DNA from: Gnetum montanum
Taxonomy: Eukaryota; Streptophyta; Gnetopsida; Gnetales; Gnetaceae
Length of the DNA stretch: 64,000 nucleotides
Direction of reading: 5' to 3'
Assembly: GCA_015680685.1 (NCBI GenBank)
Contig: MNCI01015722.1
Location: forward strand, 4,015-68,014
Made by a program: the position numbers and the translations under genes. Below the pieces are notes generated by a model. That model was not told the origin of the DNA, did no database searches, and worked only from the letters and a program-made list of their open reading frames with translations. This document shows, piece after piece, positions 56,470 through 64,000 of this stretch (its first letter is position 1; the number at the start of each line of letters is the position of its first letter).

Positions 56470-59300
56470 AAGGTGATGGAGAAGATCAGACAATCCTAGG
56501 TGATGGAGGCTCCTAAGGTTTTGAAGGACCTTTGCTAGCTGAGGTAGCTATGGCTATCCTGCTACGACTACAACCTCCGATGGAAGGGAAAAGACATCCA
56601 TTAATGCTTTCATCTTCTCCTCCTTACTTTGGTTATCATTCATAGTCCATGCAACATCACTAATGTGGTCTAGAATGGGGATATCCCATGAATAGGGCAC
56701 TATCAGGAACAACTTCTTTATGTTGACAAACTAGGCAATGAATTGTTGACATTTGACAATGAATGCCTTGACTATGTTTTGTAGCTCCTAGTAGTTATTC
56801 ATCCTTCTAGCTAGGTTCTCAATGGTAGATCTTTGATCAATGTATTGCCCTTGAGAACTTTGAGTTTAGTGTTTGCCACCACAAGCTTTTGCTTGTTGTC
56901 TTTATAATGCTTGAACTCAACCTCATACAACAAGTATGAGCTAACCACCTACTTCTCTAGTTTTAACTATGGCCATTTGACAATCAACATGGTTAGATTT
57001 CCATATTGAAGACTGGCAAGCTCCATATATTTTTTCATCTCCTCAATTTGCAACTCCTTCATGCAGATTTCCACTTTATTGTAGGCATCTATTCCATTAA
57101 TGATAGATAGTCACAAATCTCTTCCTTGTTGGAGTTGCTGGAGGGTTTCATTTACTTTTTCCTTTGCCAACGGAATGTATTTTTCATTCACTTATTTTTG
57201 TAGACTGACCTGATCTGTAATGATCTTTTACTCTCTCAAATTTGAAAGCCTCCAATTTCTAGGTGGCTACCTCAATCGCAGTCTTTTGGAAAAGGGAATG
57301 GACCTCCTCCATGAAGAAGTTTCTATTTTTTGCTATCAATCTCCTTAGCTCTATGTTTGCTCTAGCTAGTTGCTCCTACCATTGATGGATGAAGTTGGTC
57401 AATTGTTGTTTGTGCTTATCAACATCTCATAGGTGATGATTCTCTATGATCAACTATACATTCTCCTAGTAGGTATAATCCAAGGCCTTTTGAGTTATGT
57501 GCTATGTGACCTCTACCAAGGATTAGTAGAACACTGCCATTTCCATCACACCCTCAACCCCTTTTAGTCTAGTGGGAAGCTATTTAATAGCTTCATCTCT
57601 TGTCAATGCTAGGTTCAGAAATGCAGGGTTAGCAATTTGGGCTCTTAATTAGGAAACTTTAGCAGCTAAGCATTCATTTAGCTCCTTGGCTATTTCATGT
57701 TTTTGCCCCTTGCCTCTAGCAGCTTTGACTAGGTTGTAGTAATATTATTTGACAGATCAAAGACATCTATAAGTGGTTACCTAGTTTTGACTAGTTGGTC
57801 TACTAGTTCTTCATGTTATGCTACATTTATTTTGCCATGGTTCCTATCGACATCTACACATCTTTCAATGCATTGATTTTTGGTACAAACATTGCAGCTG
57901 CATTGAGTGTTTTGGAAATTTGGTCAGCAACCACCTATGCTACTATCTCCTGCCCTTGGTGCTGCATCACTAAAACTATTGCCTCCTCACCTTCCTCCAA
58001 GTGCATTGAGAAGGTTGTGACATTCCCAAAAATTTCTAGGAGTGGCTGCTATTCTATGAGAGATACCATGACCTCTCTAGCGCTAGGATTCAATCTCGAT
58101 GGTAGTTATGTTCTTTGGGCTGATAAAATGGATCCACCTCCACCCATTAGGCTCATTGTTCAGGCCATTTCATTTAGTGACTCATTGTTACTCTATACAT
58201 AGATGGGTCCCCATCACTCGTGTCTATTTGTTACTCTTATTTGCTCAAGAACCATTCTCTATATTTGCACAATTGTTGGGTTGTTGCAATGATGTCTAGC
58301 ACAGTTGTTTGAGTGGCAGGTGGAGGTTGTGGTTTTTGATCCTCTTCTTGAATAGTTGTTGCAAGCATTTTTTGTTTCATCATCTCCACATAATTAGTGG
58401 TCGAAGCACACCTAAAAGCATTGCTTGTATAATGTACTATTCCTTGCCTCCAACAAAGTTTTCTGATGAGGCATGGGAAGGTAAGTGCCTTCCTTCCATG
58501 TTCATTTTCTTTAAACTATTTCTTCATCTTTAGATAGATCAATTGTGGAAGTTGACAGGGAATATTCGACTCAAAGCAATGCATGTACAAGTAGAAAAGG
58601 TGGTGATTTTACTTGGCCTCATTGTGGGATTGAGGTGGAAGGTCGTAATCTTGTAGTGGATCCTTTCTACCAGTGTGAGCATGCTAAACTCCTTACAGTC
58701 GATGCCATAACATCATTGCACCCATTCTTTCTTGATGTTGGGGTCTACCTACACTGGAATCTCAATGAGACTCATCCCTATTTTTGGCAACCTGAGTACT
58801 TTAGTAATGGCCTACACCAATTAGGAAATTGAGATGTCCTTGATTTTGAACATTGAATTATCTTGCCTATTGTTGCAGAATAAAAATGTCTCTCCCATGT
58901 ACCACTCCCTAGTGGAAGTGATGATTGGCCACATGGGAGAGGCCTTCAGTTGATCTTGCACTTCTTTTGGTGCTTGCTCTAAGAAAGGGCCAAAGTTTAA
59001 CTTTTGGAGCACTATTTTTTGGACCTCCTTCAATTTGATATGATTTAGGCAAGCTTCTATCAAGATCATCTCAAGATTTGCTTGTTGAGCTAGTGCATCA
59101 TCCCAATGGGAGTGTTCTATTGTTGCTGCTAGTCCTGGAATTTATCAAATAGATTTCACCTTGGTTTCTTCCCTAAGAGGACCTATGGCATGGGTTGCAA
59201 GTGGTTCTTTTTAGGCTTGTTCTTGGACCCTTCTCATTCTAGGTTATTTCTCCCTTGGTTGAGACAGTCTTTCTTCTTACATGTGTTTTCCTTTTGGTGT
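56470..59300 (-). pseudogene. env-position 3' reading frame (E5)
   Basis: Homologue of E2 8280-10960. On the minus strand the N-terminal part shows QLKASPMWPI, EWYMGETFLFCNN and FKIKDISIS (58821-59069), then AITKVLRLP (about 58790). The C-terminal two thirds (about 56470-58250) is a charged heptad-rich region, with RDEAIK, QQLTNFIHQW-EQLARANIEL and NRNFFMEEVHSLFQK near 57290-57410 (compare ENKTFSMEEV in E2). Many stops. No membrane segment or signal peptide is evident. Plus-strand open frames in this interval (57813-58202, 58099-58832) are antisense shadows. Function unknown; the position matches the env-like ORF of Athila elements. Confidence 0.6.
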
Positions 59301-61145
59301 CATCTATAGTCACAACCGATCTATGGATTAGTAAATATAATGTGTAACTTTAAATTTTTGAATACCTTCTCTCATTAGTTAGTTACACTTTGGCTAAAGT
59401 TGGACCATGGCAGATTAATTATTTTATGATCAATTTATTAATTATTTATTGTAAATGTCATCACAGCTAGTTGGAAAGGTTTAACTTTTGTAATTTGGCA
59501 TTTAATAGTTGATTTCTTAGTTAAACATTTGTGGGAATTAGAAAAATGGTGAAAAATTTTCTATCAAACATGGCATATTTGTGGCCCCCACAATGAAGAG
59601 CTTACCTCTAGTAGCTGCAAGGTTGAAGAATAGAGTAATTTGGATAAACGATTAGGAAGTTATGGGCTTTGGAAGATTCTAGGCTTTGAAAATTTGAAAA
59701 ACTCCCTTGGCATTTGTAAGAAAATGTAGAAATTTCCAAGTGTGCTTGCACATATATAGAGANTAATAAACACATTCTGCATCAAATTTTTTATTTTTGA
59801 GCTTTCAAATATCCTCTTCAATAATTTCATCATATTCTTGGCTTTTCTAGGACTCCATGGAACTCAAATTCATTGAAAAATTCCTTGTATTTTTTAAGAT
59901 ATTCAAATTTTAAAATTTTTTCTATGAGCTCTATATATGGGGCCCTGTCAATAGAGCAAATACATATGTAAGGCCTTATCGATGTAGTGGAAAAATTCTC
60001 TATATATGTGCAAGCACACTTGGAAATTTCTACATTTTCTTACAAATGCCAAGGGAGTTTNCGACAATGAGGTGAGTTATGGTCAGCATAGATGGATGAT
60101 AGAAAAGGTGGAATGGAATTCCAAACTGAGATCATATGAAGTCCCATGTGGAGTTTGTGTTTAAAATGACCTAAGAAGATCCATCCTTAATCCAAACCAA
60201 AACCAACCTCTTTTAGTGACTTTGCATCACCACTCCAAGACCAATCCATCTCCTCAAGACACAAAAGCACTCCCACAGAACGACCACCATTCCATAAAGA
60301 GAAGAAAAGAGAAGTAGGAAGTCAAAGAGGGCCTTAGTTAGAGGGGACCTTCAGGCATGGGTAACATATCTTTTTAGTCCCATAACTAGTGGCTGTAGTC
60401 CATTTATTTGTCTAAGGGATGTGCTTTAAATTCCCATCATGTTTTTATTTTCTCTTTTTGGATAGGAATCACACCATGCAAAGACTTTATTTGACTTCCT
60501 GTTATTGGGTGACATGGAACGGTAAGAAGTTTATGAAAACACTCATGCACTCGAGTAAGTAGAAGAGTACAAAGAGTATTGAGTTCCCTTGAAGCCACAC
60601 CCTGTGCAAACCTTTGAATCCTTCCCAATTCTAGAAAGTACCAAGGTCATAAATTTATTAAAAGTTTATTTAATGAAAGGGATCTCAAATTTCAAAAATA
60701 AGGAAAACCATAGAGTTTGTGAATGGGTGGATGTCGTGGACTCATTGCATTTTCCATGAAAAAGAAACCATGACTTAGCCATTGACACAAAAATTTAGAA
60801 ATAAAAACTAGACATTAGCAAATAAAACATTAAGCACAAACTACCATTAGTAGGAGCTACAACACCACTGTGTCTTGTTAGAACAAAGCACCTTTAGTAG
60901 CAAAAATTTAAAAATCACACTTAAATAAAGTAAAATATATAAGAAAGTATAAAAGATTCAAGAAATATTCAAATGTACTAACAATGGTGTAAAATTAAAA
61001 ATGGTGTAAAATAGGAAAACATTTAAAAATCAGAAAGGTGTAAAATAAATTGCTTTGTAAAAAAGAAAAATGTATAAAACAAAAAATAGAAAAATTGAGG
61101 AGCCATGTATAAGGTTAGCATGTTTGGCCATCTCCCCCATGACCA
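59301..61145 (-). other. non-coding region between integrase and 3' reading frame (E5)
   Basis: Contains blocks shared with E1-E4 at about 60340-60430 (CATGGGTAACATAT and neighbours), 60575-60605 and 60760-60890, and PPT-like motifs at 61128-61150 and 59582-59600. A misassembled segment lies at 59763-60061. Confidence 0.55.
59700..60059. repeat. 63-bp perfect inverted repeat beside single Ns (probable scaffold error)
   Basis: 59700-59762 and 59997-60059 are exact reverse complements. An N at 59763 and another at 60061 bound the segment 59764-60060. Turning that segment round would make its 63-bp end overlap the left flank exactly, which suggests it was placed in the wrong orientation. Confidence 0.8.
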
Positions 61146-62340
61146 AGTTGAAAGAAGGATATTTGAAAAATTGAGCATGGTTTCCCATCTATTGAGGTAT
61201 TTATTGCACTAGCTTGCTTGGGCTCATGGAAAGGTTTTACTTATTGGATGTGGATCAACTACTTTTTGTTTGGGCTCTTAGGTTTGTAGATTAACATGGC
61301 CCCAAAGAGAAAGGTTTCATTAATTATATAAGGTTCCTCCCACAATGTGTGGAACTTTATTTTTTGGGGTATGTGTATGGGGTTTTAGTAAAGAACCTTA
61401 TCTCTAGGTTAAAATTTTACTTTCCATATTCTAGGGTCATGACATTGCTTATTGAATGCCTTATGCACTTCATTCAAGTACAAGGCCACTAATCAATTTT
61501 CATCTAGCACATTTAGGTTGATCAATCTTTCTCTTTGTGCTAGGCTCAAGTCAAGGTTCAAATCACAGGTTGTTGAAAGTGTACGGAGCTTAGATTGGAT
61601 TGGAAGTGTTGGAAGTTTTTCATACACCAGCTCATAGGGAGAGTAGCCTATAGGAAGTAGCCACGTTAAGTAGTAGGCCTAGAGGGCATCATTGACGTTT
61701 GTGCTCTAGTCTCTCCTATATTTGCTTATGGTCCTTATTAGGATCTTTATGATCTCCTTATTGGCGACTTTTGCTTGACCATTGGCTTCAGGGTGATAGG
61801 GTGTGGTTAATTTATTTTCAAACCCAAAACATTGCATCAACTTCTAAAAGGTAGCACCTATCAAAAGGGTTCCATTATTAGAAATCAGTGCACATGACAT
61901 CCCAAACCTACTTACAATATTTTGTTGTACAAATCTAGCAATAGTGGATGATGTATAGTCAGTGAAAAATGCTACTTCTACCCATTTGATGCAATAGTCA
62001 ATTACTATGATGATGTATGTTTTTTCATTAGACATGGGTGTAATGGGATCCATGAAGTATATGCCTCACATGTCAAAGGGCTCCAGTGGTTTAATTCACT
62101 ATTAATGACCCTCCATTTGAGTGATCATCCCATCATCTCATTGGTAAAGTTCACAAGATTAGACAAATTGGTGGACATCCCTGAAGATTGTAGGTCAATA
62201 GTATTTTGGTATCTAGATTTCTATGGTTGTGCATCTCCCAGCATAATGGCCTTTGCAAGGGCCTTCATGAGCATTCTAGAGAACATGCAATTGATCTACA
62301 TCAGGGACATAGCAATGAACCAGGCCATTTGTAGATACTT
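61146..62340 (-). pseudogene. integrase (E5)
   Basis: On the minus strand the core frame 61844-62053 has ITPMSNEKTYIIIVIDYCIKW and ALISNNGTLLIGATF, followed by the same TAG codon as in E4, then TTPYHPEANGQAKVANKEI near 61755-61800. All three catalytic positions are changed: GIDF reads GIYF, LDN reads SNN, and the glutamate is lysine. The C-terminal part (GYSPYELVYEKLP near 61615-61650) runs to about 61200. Confidence 0.78.
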
Positions 62341-64000
62341 TGTAAATGTGTCCATTGATTTCCATGAAGTACTTAGCCTGATGAAAAAATTATTTTTTGT
62401 TCCTAAAGTCTAGATCTTGTGACATCTCTTGAGTGAGAAGGTAAGTGAGGATGCCATCATACCATTTGGTTCAGTACACACTTGATCATTTATTGCTCTT
62501 GTAAAGAGGAGTTCATATAGAAATTGATTAGAGAGCGGTCTCTCATCCTCTTTATTATTTTATCTTAACCAAAAGAGGTGGTTAGTGACCACATTCTCAG
62601 TCCCTTTTCAATGTACCATTGTGAGATCAAATTCCTGCAAGATCACAAGCCACCATATGATATAGAGGCTTACTATTGGCTTGTTCATTAGGAAGTGATT
62701 GCACTATGACCTATGTGAACAAACACTTTATAGCCAAGCACATAATGCTTGAACATTTCAAGAGCATATACCACTATCATTAGTTCTTTTTCAATTGTTG
62801 TGTAATTCAACTCTGCACCCACAATGCTTCAACTCATGTAGTGGATGTAATATGGACATTTCTTATTGTCCAACTATGTAAGCATGGCCCCCAAGGCATG
62901 ATTAGATACATATGTCATTATATGAAATGGTTTGGACTAGTCTAGTGCCCATAGAATTGGAATTTCTATGAATTTTTCCTTTAACTATTGGGATGCATGT
63001 TCGCACTGCTTGGTCCAAATGAATGGAGCATCTTTCTTTGTAAGCTTGACCAATGGCTTTGAAATCTTAGAGAAATTATTTATAAATCATTAGTAGTAAC
63101 CAATGTGTCCAAGGAATGACCAAACAACTTTGACGATTTCTCGTTGATGAGTGATTCCTTGGATGATCCTTATCTTTTTAGGGTCTACCTTGATCCCTAC
63201 TTGAGTAATTTTATGCCCTAGTACAATGCCTTCTTAGACCATGAGATGAATCTTTTGCCAATTGAGCCATAGATTTATTTTCATACATATTTTTAATACT
63301 TGTTCAAGGTGGTCCAAGGATTGCTCAAATGTAGCACCATAAGTGGAGAAGTCATCCATGAAGATTTCTACTCCACTATTAATTTTTTGTCGAAAGATGC
63401 TTAAGACCAAATGTTGGAAAGTAGTAGGAGCATTGCATAGACCAAAAGACATCTTGTGATATGTAAAGGTTCCCTAGGGACTCATGAATGCTTTTTGGAC
63501 TTGATCTTCTAGAGTAATTTGGATTTGGTTATAGCCACTATAACCATCTAGAAAACTATAATAGTAATGCCCATAAATGGTGTCCAACACCTAATCAATG
63601 AATGACAACTAAAAATGATCTTTTAATGTTACCATGTTTAATAGCCCAAAGTTAATGCAAACCCATCATTTTCCATCACTCTTTAGCACTATGACGAGTG
63701 GATTGACCCACTCGCTATTTGCAATGGGGTGGATGAACCCTACCTTGAGAAGTTGCTCAATCTCCTCTTTGATAATCTATTGTAATTTTAACTTCAACCA
63801 TTGTTGCGGTTGCCTCCTTAGCTTCATGGATGGATTAGTGTAAATGCAACAGTGGCATATCCATGGATCAATTCCAGTAAGTTTAGGATATGATCAAGCA
63901 AAGGCTATTGGCCATTTGTTAACTACTTCCAACAATTTTTCTTTTTGTTTAGAAGCAAGTTTGACATTAAGTATAACTGACTTGCCATTTTTCAAGAATG
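62341..64000 (-). pseudogene. reverse transcriptase and RNase H, partial (E5)
   Basis: On the minus strand, MSFGLCNAPTTFQHLVLSIF and VEIFMDDFSTYGATFEQSLD (63234-63452) give the RT active site FMDDF near 63350-63366. SGYNQIQI-type residues are near 63520, and NPLVI/KSDGKW-like residues (degenerate) are near 63680. The RT-RNase H joint is near 62950, and RNase H NYTTIEKELM with a decayed DHSAI region is at about 62700-62820. It continues past the window edge. Confidence 0.8.

Larger units (their letters stand above)
55278..64000 (-). mobile_element. E5: Athila-lineage gypsy element with extra 3' reading frame, 5' end beyond the window
   Basis: Minus strand from the right edge: RT, RNase H, integrase, non-coding region, extra 3' reading frame, PPT and 3' LTR. 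Gene order equals E2. The 5' LTR, gag and protease lie outside the window. Many stops and lost catalytic residues make it inactive. Confidence 0.85.

Noticed and set aside
57813-58832. Plus-strand open frames of 129, 66, 74 and 95 residues
   Set aside because: They are antisense to the E5 3' reading frame, whose minus-strand translation aligns with E2.

Overview
This window is repeat-dense nuclear DNA from a land plant with a large genome. It is AT-rich, packed with decayed LTR retrotransposons, and I found no convincing host gene, rRNA or tRNA. A gymnosperm is plausible because old long-LTR Ty3/gypsy copies dominate, but the sequence alone does not prove it. Several short N runs show it is a draft assembly.

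The main inhabitants are five Ty3/gypsy elements, here E1 to E5. I place them in the Athila lineage from the reverse transcriptase motif FMDDF, the aspartic protease DSGSE, an RNase H ending in DHLSRL-type residues, an integrase without a chromodomain, and a primer binding site resembling the complement of plant tRNA-Asp. Their LTRs begin TGATGAG or similar and end CTCATCA. E1 (1-3292, +) is a 3' half. E2 (3293-11742, +) lacks its 5' end but carries a 2.7 kb reading frame between integrase and 3' LTR. E3 (19762-26014, -) has both LTRs but has lost the gag core and all of RT, RNase H and integrase. E4 (35865-45578, -) is the most complete copy and has a perfect CCAAG target duplication. E5 (55278 to the right edge, -) again carries the extra 3' reading frame. 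Three solo LTRs also occur (17581-19504, 18259-19315 nested inside it, and 46915-47755).

The older layers are: a minus-strand LINE (ORF1, endonuclease, RT, zinc-finger tail) split into three pieces by E4 and by a solo LTR; a second LINE tail at 13840-14480; a minus-strand hAT transposase with intron-like gaps (26505-29000, with a possible BED finger near 31600-31760); four copies of a tRNA-derived SINE-like repeat between 11.7 and 17.2 kb; a decayed fragment resembling the 'putative plant transposon protein' family (51906-53300); and a 2 kb array of about nine 225-bp tandem repeats (48762-50830).

The observations most worth following are: the env-position 3' reading frame shared by E2 and E5 (globular part, glutamine-rich linker, long coiled coil); the replacement of the catalytic integrase glutamate by lysine in E2, E4 and E5 but not E1; a PPT-like motif repeated at conserved internal positions; and GATATC-centred palindrome arrays upstream of the LTR TATA box that vary in number even between the two LTRs of one insertion. 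None of the protein genes here looks intact.
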